A stretch of DNA of 64,000 nt from Enoplosus armatus (GCF_043641665.1 NC_092196.1:16055692-16119691), one strand, 5' to 3'; counted from the stretch's first letter, positions 50,202-64,000 are shown. Translations and numbers: made by a program. The notes: generated from the sequence alone by a model not told the origin.

Positions 50202-53200
50202 GTTGGGTGACCACAATGCTCACAGAGCGACAAGGACACTGACTAGCAACTGGGATTTTTCTCGCTAGATATTCCTTCATGATAACCTCGGACAAAGAGG
50301 ACTGTGGTGAGAACCTTACACACCGCCTTCACACTCCGACACAGCGATGTGACAGTAATGTGTGTGTGTATTGGTGTTTATGTGTGTGCCTGTGTGTTGG
50401 AGTTCTCATTAGCCCACAGGGTTTTGAGTCAATAGAGGCCAACACCTCCCCTGTCTTTCCCTTCACAGCACTGAATCGCAAATTAGGATGTGTGTGTATG
50501 CAGTGTGTATATATGTTTCACGTGTGCATGTGTTGTGTGAATGAAGCCTGTGCAGTGATCCTTGATTTACCACTTGGCCTTCTCTTCCTCGCTTGTATTG
50601 TGGCTTCTCTAAAGAATCTTTTCCCCCCGTTAATTAGTCAAGTGAACCTCCCGAGTTTAAACTATTATTTATTCATCATGCCCTCAGTTCGATCTCATCA
50701 CTGAATGGGGAGTTCATGTGTGTGTGCGTGCTTGTGTGTGCATTTAGCATCAATGCCAGGAGGATGCAGGGTTCACAGAGTCAGACCATCTAACACACAC
50801 ACACACTCAGAGGTGTATACTTTTAGCAAAGCAGCAGCTTCAGGGATTAAAACAAGGCGAACTCTCCCTACGTAAATAACTTTCCTCATCCACCTCTTCT
50901 AAACACACCTACTCTCTATTGTCTTCATAAAACGAGTTTAAAGGATTCAACACAGCCAGAGAATAAGCAGTGGGAGATCAAAAGTGAGCAGCTGGCACTT
51001 GTGTGTGCTAGAATTTCTTATGTGTGTGGAATAGATGCCTGTGTGTTGCTGCATCACAGAAAATATGTACTCTATGTAGTCTTTAGTCTATAAGAGTGAC
51101 GTCTTTATGTTGCTTGTTTCGTCTGACCAACACTTCGAAATACAAAGATATTCTGTCTACAATTATATAAAACAACAACAATGTTGATGCTTTATTGACG
51201 ATCAACTAAATTATTTCAGCACTACTAAACTGCTTGAGATAACTTCTCAACACATGCTCTACAAATAACTTCAAATGCAGTACAAATCCTAAATGACTAT
51301 TTGTGTGGTAAACCTTAAAAGATGCATCTTTGCTCGGCCTCGCTTTTCTTTTCTCCAGGCGCGGGTTGAACTTGAAAGATCTGCACTATTTGTCACTACC
51401 ATGGAGAGGAGAAGCGAGATGTGAGGGTGAAATTGGTCGTGAAGAGAGAGGAGATGATGAAGGGCTGTGGCAGTATTTCTGAGAGTTCCTTCTTACCCTC
51501 AAAGTGATGTTTCCCTTTGATATATTTTCTTTTTCCTGTGCAGTCACATTGACAAGACGCGAACAGTCGACCTCTGGCATTAGCTCTCTGTGGGGACGTG
51601 TTCTTACCACACAAGTGTCCAGGCTATATTTTCATCAGCAATAGCAATTTTCTTAAAATATTGTTTTACTTCCGCTGCCACACTAAGAAATGTTCTTATT
51701 AGTTCATGCACCGCAGACAAAATCACATTAACAACATCATTAGGTTTAAATGATAATGTAAATGAACGCTGTACTGGAGTGGTGATAAATCTGTAATGTT
51801 ATTATAGTAACACTAACATGATACTTCATTGATCTCTATCAGGAAGCTCTCATTCCTCCACAAGGAGATCAGAGGTCAGTTCTCCAGTTGAAGGGCAGAT
51901 CTTCAGCTCGCCATTTCTCTCTTCTGTCCAAGAAAACTTTGTGTCCATGAACCCAAGGACTTGTTTGCTATAAGCTGCTAATAATTATGCCACATAAAAA
52001 ATAACTTCTAGAGTCTAAAACACCTCAAGGCAAACGCAGCCTCTCTTAAACAGGGAATTATGATAATTTAGATTGTTTACTTAAAAACATTTGTTTCTGA
52101 TAATTACCGATATGATACCCTCAATTATAAAAACTAAGGACTTTAATCCTCAGAATTACAGCAAAACACACAAATCCCCAAATCCTTTCAAATCAAAGAA
52201 ATGTCTGTCTTTGAAGACTCAAAAATACAGAATTTTGAAATGTTAATTGTTCATTCATGAAAAAAAGAACCCATTCTAGTTGTCTTTTCAATCTCAATCA
52301 TGTCTTCCCGTCCTATTCGTAATTCTTCATGAAATAAGAAGACCGTTATTTCTTTGTGAGCTCTTTGTGATGATCAGAGAGAATAAATATAAAAGTGCAG
52401 TAAAGTGTGCCATGATTTGCGGTCAGTCAGCAGAATTTTTGCAGCCTAATAACTTACTCTTGTTATAATAATGGTTGCCTATACCATTATTATGTCTGTC
52501 ACTGGTGCTTTAATGTGTGGAAAATTGTAAATATTTATGTCTATATGGATTATTTCACTTACCAGGGGAAATCAGATATCACTAGACTAGATGGCAGTGA
52601 GGACTGAGGGGACCAGACAGAATCATTAAACCAGTCATTAGTAATGATCAGTCTGTTGAAAGCAGCTTGGGGTTAGCTATTTATCGATGGCTTCAGGTCA
52701 TGATTGAGCCGTGGCTCTGAGCCTCCTTCGTTCATTCCCTGGGCTCAGCGACAGCTTTATGTCCCAATGATCCAGTGTAGCGGGGCCAAAGGGCCTTGCT
52801 GAGGTCAGCAGGGGGGGACACCTTGGGGGCACAGGTTTTGGAGGATCCGTGCTGCTGCTTAGGGAGGACTGGATTTGTGGAGCTTGAAATAATGTGTGGC
52901 AGGAGGTGGTGGCAGGGGAGTGACATGAGGGCAAAGCTGTTGCTAGAGGTGCCATCTATAGATGGAGAAAATGAAGCATTTGTGCACATCTGCTCCAACT
53001 GGCCAGAGGGTGAGAGGAACAGCAGGTCAGAAGCAGAATGTAACCAGATGTCAGCTGGAGTGGTTACAGTTTTTTTTTCTAATTAAAGGCAGCAAGAGTG
53101 TTGCTTTTTTGGGGGCTGTAAGGAAAGGATGCAAATAAGAGCAGAGCAAGTGTCAGAGAGACAAAGAAGTTGGAGAACATGCCGTGAGTGAGTGAGTGAC

Positions 53201-56200
53201 AAGCTTTTAAGTGAGAACTGGAAATATCTCAAAAGCGTGTAGCGAAGCATGAAGAGCTCTACAGTCAGAACGCAGAGAGCAAGTGAAAAGGCGGCCAATA
53301 AGAAGGCGGGACGGTAAGACAGAATGGAGGGAGGGTTTTGCTTTTGAAAACTTCCTGTTTTTCAAGGTCATTTTGGTGTAAGTGTCAGGAGCACATTAGG
53401 AAGAGTCAGGACAGACTGACAGTAGATGGAAGTTGCTGACCGATAAAATAGTGTGCTTGCTTTTTGAGGAGATTCGTCTGTTTGTCAGTCTGTCTGTCTT
53501 CCGGGAGTTCTCCAGTGAGATTAATGTCCTGCCATCAAATCCTAGACTCCCTCCTGTCAAACACACGCTCCAAAGCCTATTTATAACCAGATGCCCACTC
53601 ACAAATACTAATGAGTCTCTGGGTGACAAATGGATTTGGAGGACACCTCGCACACCCCGGCTTCCTTCGCACTGCTTCCATCGCTCATCGGCCCCTGGCC
53701 CCAAAGCCCACTTCTTCCTTCATTTATTTTTCCTCTCACCTCATTTGCCTGTGTCCAAACATCCTCCTGACCCACTTCTCTCTGCTCTTCCTCCAGTTTT
53801 CAACACTCACCTTAAACCATCAATTTGTCTCCTCTTCGCCAACCTCTTTCTGCCATCCATTCTGTCTGCAGCTTTCTAAGTGTCATCCACCTCTATTCTT
53901 AGCCTCTCTCTTTCAGTAGCTGCCTTTGTCTCCCTCTCTGTCAATCTCAATCTCTCACCGTCTCTCAGCTAGTTGTGAGTCAGTGCTAGTGCTTACTGGA
54001 TTAGCCATGGGCTGCTCTGCCAAGTGCTCCGAGGCTCTGGGGCAGAACACTTAACAATTGTCAGATTTCAGTTTCATTCAACCAGCAGGTCGCAAGAAGA
54101 AAGGGGAGGGACTACCACTGAAATGAGACATTTCTTGATGTCTCCATTTATAATAACTGCAGCTTCGGTCTCACTCGTTAAAGAGCTATAGGCCCCCACA
54201 GGAGTCCTACTTTAGCTCCATGCCAGCCTATGTCTGTGTGTCCCGAGAGGCAGCTTTCCTGTGGATATGATTGGCAGCATGAGACCTAACATCCAATCAG
54301 ATTGCCCTTAGGACTCATCATGAATGCCATTTTAACTTGGGTAGCCCAAATGTTACTTGGTGCTCTGAGTATCAATGACTAGGAAATGTTAGCATGTCTG
54401 CATCAAAGCCCCGCAGCTCTTGATCCCATCACACACACTGTATGTAACTAAAAATATACTAGCAGGAACACCGTGGGAGAGATTCACGATCGTAGCAGTT
54501 AGAGATTAAATGTGATACAGCATTTAGTCATAATGAAATCATAATCGTGAAGTGCATTTTGATCAAACCTCTCTTGATGTTTGGCTGCTTTTATGTGTGT
54601 CCTGTAAAGTTAAATCAACCAAGGAAAGAGGAAAGATTGTGTCAAATGTTCACTAGTCAAAAACAAAGCAAAGTAACTAAACTGCCCCAGGATACATTTG
54701 AACTTCCCTCTTTTTTTTGGGATTGATTTTGACTGCTGCAGTTGAAGACACGTTTTGAAGTGGTGGTAGCAACATTTGCTAATCCTTGCCCTGCTGTGGT
54801 AAGCCATTTGGGAGTGAGCTGAGATACAGGGGTTAGTCTGGAAGGGGACAGAAAGTTTCAAAGCTATTTTTCTAACTTTCACCAAGTAAAACTGCAATTT
54901 ACAGCAAAAACCTCTTGATACACATATAGGTTTCCTCTCAACACATTCATTTTCATTGAACTTGTCCAAGCCTGACCTGCGGTTTGTACCTCTCCTCTGT
55001 GGGTGGAACAGAGTGTGCGCCTGTTTGGTTGTTGTTTATAACACAGGGCTTGTCAGGGGGTTGTCTTTGCTGTTTTTGTTTGTTGCAGTGGGTGCTGTGT
55101 TGTGTTGGCAGAGACAGCTTGTTAACGTCTAACTCGTCATCTCCTCCTCCTCTTTCGTGCCAACTGGCTGCTCTTCCCTGCTCACCTGCGGTAGAAACCC
55201 CCGCATCCATCTGTACCGTTACCCCGCCCCTTCATCCCTCTGCACACCAACCCAAATAAGACGCTCAAAACACATGCAGCACCGGTGGAGACAGGAGAGA
55301 GAGGGAAAGAGGCATGACAGAGAGGAGAACGAGCTGATACCCTTGATGCATGTGCACAAAGATCAATGGATGAGCGAATGGAAAAGCTGCATCCAAACAG
55401 AGACACACACGTGATGTAGCATACATTACTGAATGGCCATTAATGTCTGGACTAATGCGGTGTATAGGACAGCCAGTCAATGATACACACAAGAGGCAGA
55501 GAAGTGATGGATGAGCAGGATGTAAAAATGGAGCTTATTTTCTTGAGTCAGGTAGGGTCAAGGTTATACATTAACACAGTACATAAGACAGAAAATGCAG
55601 CGTATCATTGTGGCAGCACAACACTATTAAGTGGAACTGAATAAAAGCCATACTAGCTACAGAAGAAGCAATTATTTATCATGGGAAATGTGTTCCAGTT
55701 GACCTCCAAACAAGCTACTTGCAGCAACAAAACATTTTAAACTTGAAATACTTGACTTGAAATTGAACAAAGGCTTTGGATGTTTTTACAGCTCAAGAAA
55801 AAATGTAGACATGCAAAAACTGCAATGTCCACAAGGATCACAAAACTTTGTTATCAAACTGTTCTTAGTGCCCAGCGCACATAGATTTACAAGACAGCAA
55901 AGACATACTGTCGCAGTTATCTAATATTGCGCTCCTTCCACCACAGTTACACTTTCTTCCTGGCCTGCTGAACCAAGAGGCCTGGAGTGGACGTCCGTTT
56001 ATGGACATGTGAAAAGAAAGACATTACTTTACAAACAAAGCGTTCAGAACAGGCTGAAACCTCTACACTTAAGTTGCTTTTCATCAGACAATATTTGTTT
56101 GTACTGAACATCGACAGACCTTCTTTCCTTATATATCAGGAACAATTTGCGCTTAGTGTCATAAATATTACACAGCAATCTGTTTTGAAAAATAAAATAC

Positions 56201-56269
56201 AAAATAATGGTTTCACCTCACTTATCCAGCGATGTGAGCTGCTGTTCCAAAGTCGATTCATCTCACATC
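50202..56269. other. Non-coding stretch, no gene supported
   Basis: Minor TG tracts near 50360-50400 and 50720-50740. A reverse-strand micro-exon-like signal lies at 52563-52603. Overlapping open frames at 53396-53919 on both strands match no family. Confidence 0.4.
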
Positions 56270-56441
56270 CAGGGTGGGAAATTAACTTTTTAAAATGTGA
56301 ACATCTACCAGCCACTGACAGATAAATGTTCAAATTCACCAGCCACTCAATAGTAAATCATTATTTTGTGTCTGAAATCTACCACCCACTTTCATATTTT
56401 ACCAGAATTTGACTGGTGGCTGGTTCTAATTTCTCACCCTG
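56270..56441. mobile_element. 172-bp MITE with 15-bp terminal inverted repeats
   Basis: The left end CAGGGTGGGAAATTA and the right end (reverse complement) CAGGGTGAGAAATTA form a 15-bp inverted repeat with one mismatch. Flanks CTCACATC (56262-56269) and TTCCCGTC (56442-56449) match at five of eight positions, as an old 8-bp target duplication would. CAGGG-type ends with 8-bp duplications are typical of hAT elements. Inside are three near-copies of ACCAGCCACT (56307, 56338, 56381). There is no coding capacity, so it would have been moved by a transposase elsewhere. Confidence 0.7.
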
Positions 56442-59400
56442 TTCCCGTCCCACATCCCCAGAAATGTCCAAAAGTGATGTAAGATTATGAACATCAGTGA
56501 AGTTTGTTCCCGTAATGTGCAAAGCATACATGATGGAATCTTTTCATTCACCATATTTCACAGTAGTATAATGACAATGACTATAATTTCATCTCTATAT
56601 TCAGTGGCATTCTGACTCTACACAGAGCCACACACTAACATAAAAGGTAATGTCTTGTCTTTCATGCAGCAGCGGATGACGGGAGATGTGAGGCAGAAGG
56701 TGGAGCTGCTGTGTTGCAGTGCTTTGACGAGCTCCTCTGCAGCCCACTTTGTGATATCCTCTGGGGACTGGTGAAACAGGCAATTACTCTAACACCCCAC
56801 TAGGGACTGCTGTGTGCCGCTCATCTCCCCACTCGTTCTGGGATCATACGAGGAGTGACAAAACCCCCAACAAACGGGCTGGAATGCTTGATACGGGATT
56901 TCATCTCTGATCTGTGTTACAGTTTTGACTTTACTTCAAATACAGAAGCCGTCTTTGTATTTGTGACACTGTTTCAACGTGTATTTTCTGATCTAACTGT
57001 CCTCTTAGATCAGGGTTTAGTGTTAACACAAAAAGAAACGATTTCCAAACGTGATTTGATGATGAAAGAGGGGAGTTTAATTTTGATTCTGCTAACTTCA
57101 CAGCCCTCCACTGTAAAAGCTATTTCCTGCAAGGCAGCCTAAGGAAAATCCACCACCTACCTCTTATCCTCTGATTCCCCATTTGTCTTTTTTTTCTGAT
57201 GCCAGTTGACAGAGAGCAGTTTGTACTGACACATGACTATCTTCATCATAACACAGATCTGGGCCATGTTGACTCGACAATTTGTAATCTTCGCTGCCCT
57301 GTTTGTGCCACATCTGTCACCGGCTGTGTCTCTCACCAGCATATTTGTGCAACCTTACACTGTATGCTTGTCGGACAAATGCGTGTGGGGGCTAGCTAAC
57401 TGCAGACAGCTTTGTGGAACAGCTGACCTGTTGCCACGGCGACCGACCTGCAGTGACAGCCGCTGTCATACTCGTCTCAGCTAATGACTGGCTGTTTTGA
57501 TTGATTCCTTTTATTTCTTTTTCAGTTTTTTGAGGTCATTTTTTGCCTCTTGCCCTTGTAATTTAAAAAAAAGTAGTAAATAGCATTCCAATTAAACTGT
57601 CGAAGAGGAAAATAGCTCCTGTTATTTCCATTATTTGAAGCAATTCTGTGACTGTGCACGCCTCCCCTTCCAGGTAGCAGACAAGAGAGACTAATCGTAT
57701 GAACCCAGCTTCTTTTCCAAGTGTCAGAAAACACTGTACTGATAAGGACAACAGTGCTAAACTAGCGGCATTCTTCTAGAAGTACAGGCTTGTTCTGAGG
57801 CTATTAAGGTCATTCATTGTCTGTGTTTTCAACAACTATCATCCCAATTTGTGCTCTTCAGTTTAACCTTTGCCACTCTCCCCTGAGGTCCTCGTGTTTG
57901 GCCTCGTCTGCAGGGCCTCAGCTGGTGTTGCATAGTTTCAAGTGCTAATCACCTGGAGCCCAGCTATCTCTGCACTCCTGTCACCAACAAACACACCACC
58001 GAAAGACACCGTACACCTATTAGTCAGGCATAATAGCTGTCATCACCACCCACTGTCTATTTGGGTGTTTTAAAAGTCAAATATTGAGCCTTGTGCTGAG
58101 ATTTAATATCATAGCGAGTACAATAACACTTGCAAATGTTATAAACCCATTAAATCATAGTGAAATGCAGCCAAAGTCCGTGCCAGCCTTGCTTTTGTCA
58201 CAGCAGCAGATGAACTCCAAACTCATTTTTCTCAGTTTCATTGCCACAGTTGCTTCTGTTTGGCTCGTGGAGTTGAATACGTCCTCTCTTTAACATTCCC
58301 CTTGTCTTTCGGCTCTCCATCGCTGATGCCTACATCTGTTCTGGTAAATCATTTAATCAGCTGATGTAAGTGATGAATGCATTTCAGTATGTAATGTAAT
58401 TCACCACTTTGATTGATAACCCATGGCCAGAGCCTAACTAATCTGACAACAGATGTGTTCCTGTGGGAGAGTGCTTGTTAGGTTGGCCCGTTGGCTCTGT
58501 CTGGAATGAGAATGGCAGCTTGCTAATACTACAAGAGGCTTGGCAGCAGGTCTGCCGGGAGTGGAGGCAACAAACTACATGTCAGAGCCAGCTCAGTAAT
58601 CCTGCCCTGTAAAGGAAGTAACCTTAACAGTGCTGCTCCACCGGCAGCTGAGATCCCCTTATTTAACCAGCAGTCATGACAAGATTTACTGCAAATTACA
58701 CATCATTACACGATCATTAGGAAACCTTAGGCTCCCAATCTTAGCAGCTCGAATCGGGTTTTGGCTTTCACTCCACTGAAATAATATTAGAATAATAATA
58801 ATCTTGTTTTGGTGCTTAAGTGTTTAATTAGATACATGAACAACAAAAAAAAACAGTAGATGCCATTTGCAATTACCTTGTGTTTCTACTGGAGTGCTGT
58901 GTTTGTCTCTTTTGCAGTGGAACCTGACAATTAAGTCAATTGTAAATTAATAAATAATAGCCACTGAGTAAGGTCTTTAGTCAGCCTCTAAACAATAAGA
59001 TCATTGCTGTCTTTGTGTGGTTTCGCAGATCTGGCAAGCTCACAGTTCAGTTGTTATTGGAGGGGATATTTTAGCTGCAGTATGACCTTATCATGACAAT
59101 TGTTTTGTCCGTGCCGGTTTAAACCTTCAGTGGGATCTTCTTTGTAACTTTTTCACAGCTCCTGATACGCCGGTAATTTATTTAATCTATTATCCACCCT
59201 GACTGGTTGTTGCAGCAAAAGAGGATGATGTTGTCCCCCCACTTGAAGAAAAACACTGCCATCCTGTACACAAGCATTGATTTTTCATGTTACGTCTATT
59301 TTATTTTACACCTCTCCTCATTATGTACCTGCCAGTTATGCCCAAGGGAGCATTTTAATAGATTTAGGCTAGAACTTGAAAGTTGGTTCCTGCAGTATCT

Positions 59401-60045
59401 TTAAAAAGCCACCCTGGCTCTCACTCTCCTACAGACAGTTGGGAAGTTTTGACACTGCTGGTTTCCTACCGACAGTCTTGGCAACATGCCTGCAGAAGGC
59501 TGTTGTATAATCAGCCTGATGCTGTCAGTGTGTTGGCCTCTGGAGGCAAGAAACAGTAAGAGGTTCTGTCCAGAGCCTGCTTAATGAAGCTGCAGTCAGT
59601 GATGTGCAGTAACAAGAAATGCTGTCTTATTGTACGTGAACATATTTCTATGAATCTGACATGTATGGAGTTTTATTATATTTTGTCTTTTTGCTCTCAT
59701 TATGTTAATGCTCATGTTTGTTATTGTTTGTAGTCTCTTGTAAGCCCATGTGGGCTGGGCACTTTTTCTGTGCATGACACTCTGGAAAAAAGAAATGACT
59801 TACTTACTTACATACTCTTTTACAGTAACAGCAAGTTAACAGTTACATGAAAGTACAGAAGCAGAGTAACAAGGACAGACAGACACATCAATAAAACAGA
59901 AATCAGACAGGCAGAGAACGAAGTGTGCATCCTCAAGGTCTAACAACTGTGTCGTCTGCATTTCTTACTCATACAAAACATTTTCATAGCAGGGTTTTTT
60001 TTGTTTAGTTGCGAGCAGTCTTCTTCCCTGCCTTTTGCCTTTCTT
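56442..60045. other. Non-coding stretch, no gene supported
   Basis: Ordinary AT/GC-mixed sequence. An ACTTACTTACTTACATA tract at about 59801-59817 may be the tail of an old retroelement. No recognised protein. Confidence 0.4.
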
Positions 60046-60049
60046 GATC

Positions 60050-60330
60050 TTGGTGTGTTACTGCCACCTGGACTGTAGATCAGTAGAATAATGTGAAACC
60101 ATTGGCAGGAATGTGTAATGTGAATGTGCTCAAAACAAAAACTCCACAGATGCTGCATTGATAGATTTGCTTTTACCTCTTGGGGGCAGAAGAACTCTAG
60201 AACAATCTGACAGAAACACAACCCTGACGTTATAAAGTCCTAATGCTGTCACAACGGCTACATCTGTTCAGTCATTTTGCACATTTTTGCTCTTTTTTCC
60301 ATTTTTTCAGTCATTAACATCAGGTCATTC
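60050..60330 (+). repeat. Dispersed element, longer copy of the family at 39.77 kb
   Basis: GTGTTACTGCCACCTGGACT, GTGAAACCATTGGCAGGAAT, CAAAACAAAAACTCCACAGA, TGCTGCATTGATAGATTTGC, GGGGGCAGAAGAACTCTAGA and TTTTGCTCTTTTTTCCATTT are in the order I know from other fish copies. Non-coding. Confidence 0.5.
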
Positions 60331-61289
60331 CAGATACCTGCCGTTACCCACATACCCTGTAGTTGCCCTCAGTGTTCCTGCCAAACCGAGTCACCTAATC
60401 CCTTCACCCACCAGTACACCTGTTCCCCATTTCCTCATTATCTTCCATGCTTATGTACTGGCCCTCCCTCCATGATCATTTACCAGAACCTGCAATGTAG
60501 TACCCATTCTTAGCGTTCCAGCCTTCGTTCCTGTTTCTTGCCTGCTTGTTCCTGAACACAGCTGATTTCGTCTGCCTGCCTCTTGCCTTGCCAAACTCTG
60601 CTTTGCGCTTTTACCAAGTAAACAATTTATTGCTTGTGAGTCCACATCTCTGTGTGCAGAACCGCAACAGATGCCTAACGTGTTATCAAATAATTGCCTG
60701 TTTTCACATCCAGGTGACAAGGAGAAATATTAGCTTTCATTTGGAGCACGTTTAAGAAAAGAATGCTAATGTTGAGACCATTACAGTTTATGTGTAGATC
60801 ATGAAACTAAAACGATGAACTAAAAATGTCTCAGAAGCTCTGCAGAGCTGCAGAGTTGGGTGATGATTCCCAGTGGGCTCATCAGTGCGAGCTGCCCCTT
60901 TCACCACATGTGGTTATTTGATTCATTGTATATAAAACATATAGATTAGTGGAGCTTTAAGAATGCATTTTAATAATTTTTTTTACTCCACCAGTACAGT
61001 ATGTTTTTCAGGGAAGACATACCACTGTGCCACAGTCCTACTGTACACACACAGCAGAAACACAATTGTGAAAAGATTTATAACTCCCTCAACGCCTTCT
61101 TCCTCTGGTGTTGCCCCCTCCTTCATAATAACCCTGCTCATCTCATGAATATGCAGAGCTCTGTGTATCAGCTCAGATAGAGAAGCCTTCTTAAATCTCC
61201 CATTTATGTCCTAAGATTTTCTTTGCTGGTTAAGCTACTCGACCAAATTTCACCCCATCAGGCATATTTCAGTTAGTGGGTGCTTTGCT

Positions 61290-61329
<40 letters not shown>

Positions 61330-64000
61330 AGTTATGCATGTGCTGTGCTGTTATATCATAGGGCCTATGGGACAGATAATGACCCATTAGACCTGAGCAA
61401 TTTAGTATGGAGTCCTTGGCAGCCATCACAGGGGTACCTCTATTACCAGTGACCTCCACCTGAGTGTTTTTCTGCCCGCTTTATATTTTTTATCGACTGT
61501 GGCTCCCCCTGTCTGTCAGGCAAGGTGGTGCGTTACAGTAACTAGAATGCCTTTAGTGTGTGCACCTCTCCTTTCAAGTGGCAGAGCTTTGCATTGATGT
61601 GTGAGCAAGATAAAAAGAACAGTTGGCAGATTCTGATTGGATGAGTGTTTTCATCCTCCTGCCTCTCTCTTCTGTCTGTAACCACATTAACTGGTTTGCT
61701 CATTTGCAGCAATTATTTCATTATAAGAAACATTTGCTTGCCGAGTGTTTTTGTGATTTGTTTGGTCAGAATAGATTCACATTTTTATACTTAAAGGGAC
61801 TGTTAATCTCTTCTGGATGCTATTCAGTGTGTGATTTATTGTTCTACTGTCTATGGAGGTCTTGTAAATGGAAAAATGTAGTGATGAAAAAAAACTCTTT
61901 ATATTTGACAGTAATTCAAAACTACAGCACTAGTAATTACAAAATTGTTTCAAATCAAGAGAAATGCCTAAAATAAAAATCTCTTTTCATAAAACACAGT
62001 TCATGGTTGTCAGAGCTCAGTGTGTTCATTTTGCGAGGACAAGAAAAACCAGTTGGACGGTACCACAGGTGATGGTGGGTCTTTTATGCTTTGTTTTGTT
62101 GCTGCTTTCATCACTTGGCTCACTGGCTCAGCAGTGCGTTGCATCGTGCTGCTCTGCTGAATCCATTGAGATTAGCTTAAAAGCACACAGAGCACTGTGA
62201 AGCAGCACCTCCATCTCGGACAGCTGCATGATGAATTTAACATATGCAGATATATATTTGTGTGTTTGCTGTCTTTCTTTGTGGCTAAATGTTGTGTTGT
62301 ACTGTGTTTTTTTTACATGAAAAGGCAACAAGTCCAGTTCGTGTTTAAAGTGGCACTTGGAGAAGCCGTTGGTGAAGTAACGAAGAGATAAAAAAATACA
62401 GCATCTCATCTATCAAACCAGGTGTGGTCTACATAGTTACCCTCCTGTTGCTGTTTCTTCAGCCTTGCTTAATTTCACTCTGCATACAGGAGGTCCTCTG
62501 TGATTACAGTAACACTGCAGACAAAAGGACAGTGGGTAATGAGACGGCCCCTATATTAGAGGACCTGGTTTTGAGGCTTTGTTTCAGCAAGAATCCTCCC
62601 GTTGATGCTTAATAACTTACCAGCACCGGGGGCTGTTCTGTAACTGACACTGTACTCTGAGCTCCATGTGGGCAGGCTTAGGCAGGAAGAGACATTTCCA
62701 GCAGTGATCAATATGGTATCAGATTAACAATAATAATAATGGATGGTCATTTAGCATGTACACGTACAAGTAGTTCAGGAAATATTTTACAGATATGTAC
62801 ATTTACACCACCTTCCATCTGTGCCGAGCTCAGAACTATATCTGTGTGTGTGTTCATGGTTGATGTACATGTGGCAGTGCTCCAAGCTTATTACTTTGCC
62901 CTGTATGTGGCTGTATTGTCAGCAACAACCTTGTGGTGATGTTGTGATGACTCAGGCTTGGAATCTGCTGCCTCTTCATACTCACAGTGTGTAACGCCTC
63001 AGCTTTAGTTTATGGGCTACAATATTAGCATTCGGACCAATGGTTAGAACAGGGAATCTGGCTTTAAAAAAAGGTGTCACCATAACACTGTGTATTTCAT
63101 TAGCACTTCAGAGCTAATTTAAGTTTTCTGATTTACTTGTTATCCACATTTTTTTCAGAAATGTTCAGCTTTAAACCACCATACTGATGTTTTTGCATGG
63201 GTTAGTGCCATGTCAACTTTAGATTACTATGTTTTCCTGCCTTTCAGGCAGCCACTGGTTTCCAGTCATTGTCGTGTGGTGTAAAAATGTACTTGAAACC
63301 TCCTTTTGATCAGTGATCCACCATAAGGAAAGTCATGGCAATCATTCATGGCAAGGCAGTGGAGTGCAGATTTCAAATCAAACTATACAACTGGATAACT
63401 GCAAATTGATTTTTATTAGATGGTGAAATTACTTGAAATTTCACCAACAATGACTTTAAGTATATGTATTTTGTTGTAAATAATCTAAACCATGTAAAAA
63501 CACTGATGTGGCTCTTTAAACAATAAACAAAACAACTGAAGGTTGATTAATGCTTCCCTGCATCCCTCTCCATGCCGTGCTGTTTAGGCCTTTGACTGAG
63601 GCATCTTTCTCCTGTGACTGCCAGTCAGTGTTGCACCCTGTGGAGATCAGAGGTTCATGCACCACTGTCAGCCGAGATGCAGCTCTTTGAAGTAACTCTG
63701 TATGCAAGCAGGCATGGAGTCTCCACGCTCTCCAAACATCTTACTTTCCATCTACCATCTCTTAAACTCTATTACCGCTGCCTGTCTCCATCTAGCATCT
63801 TATTGAAGGTAGCATCCGCCTCCCCAGCGAGGTAAACTGAGCAGCACTGATGTAATGAGGTGTGGCTGGAGTGCCTTCTTCTTCACACCCGGTGCCAGTA
63901 GTGTGCTGACTGACCTGGTTCAACAACAGGCTGTAATTAAGAGGCTCTCTCACCTGCTGCTGGCCTGCTGTTATTCCAGAAAAAGACAGCCGGCATTTAC
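60331..64000. other. Non-coding stretch, no gene supported
   Basis: Contains a GT microsatellite at 61292-61328 and short AT-rich segments. Open frames up to 117 codons resemble no family. Confidence 0.4.
61292..61328 (+). repeat. (GT)18 microsatellite
   Basis: 37 bases of uninterrupted GT. Confidence 0.96.

Overview
This is vertebrate nuclear DNA, most likely from a ray-finned (percomorph-type) fish. One gene has short GT-AG introns. Long AC/GT microsatellites recur throughout. Several degenerate non-autonomous element families that I recognise as common in percomorph intergenic DNA are present. The species cannot be named from the sequence. There is no prokaryotic, organellar or CRISPR content.

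Layout. (1) 1-7.8 kb: one complete protein-coding gene on the + strand, a class I ADP-ribosylation factor (ARF1/ARF3 group small GTPase). It has four coding exons between 4449 and 5813, giving 180 residues, and a roughly 2 kb 3' UTR with two poly(A) signals. The 4.4 kb upstream is probably intron 1 or 5' flank. (2) 7.8-17 kb: intergenic DNA, including a 3 kb nest of dispersed elements at 9.95-12.9 kb where one element has landed inside another. (3) 17.0-19.0 kb: a CpG-rich island that looks like the promoter and first exon of a second + strand gene. It has a strong-context ATG opening a myristoylation-type N-terminus (MGNAPSQ). About 1.3 kb further on is a candidate 129-bp exon with excellent splice sites. 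The rest of that gene was not found and may lie beyond the window. (4) 19-64 kb: mostly non-coding DNA, perhaps the long first intron of that second gene or plain intergenic sequence. It contains microsatellites, homopolymer-G tracts, purine-rich blocks, six scattered copies of an ATTAATCG-rich element (two of them as a near-perfectly arranged inverted pair at 28.8-29.4 kb), a minisatellite split by another element, and a small MITE with clear terminal inverted repeats at 56.3 kb. A few isolated exon-like signals are reported with low confidence.

The only gene whose function is certain is the ARF. I see no operon-like or multi-gene system here. The most informative points are details of the ARF gene (a poly-C tract at a splice donor, a stop-free 3n intron, an unusual N-terminal helix), the putative second promoter and exon, and the mobile-element architecture.
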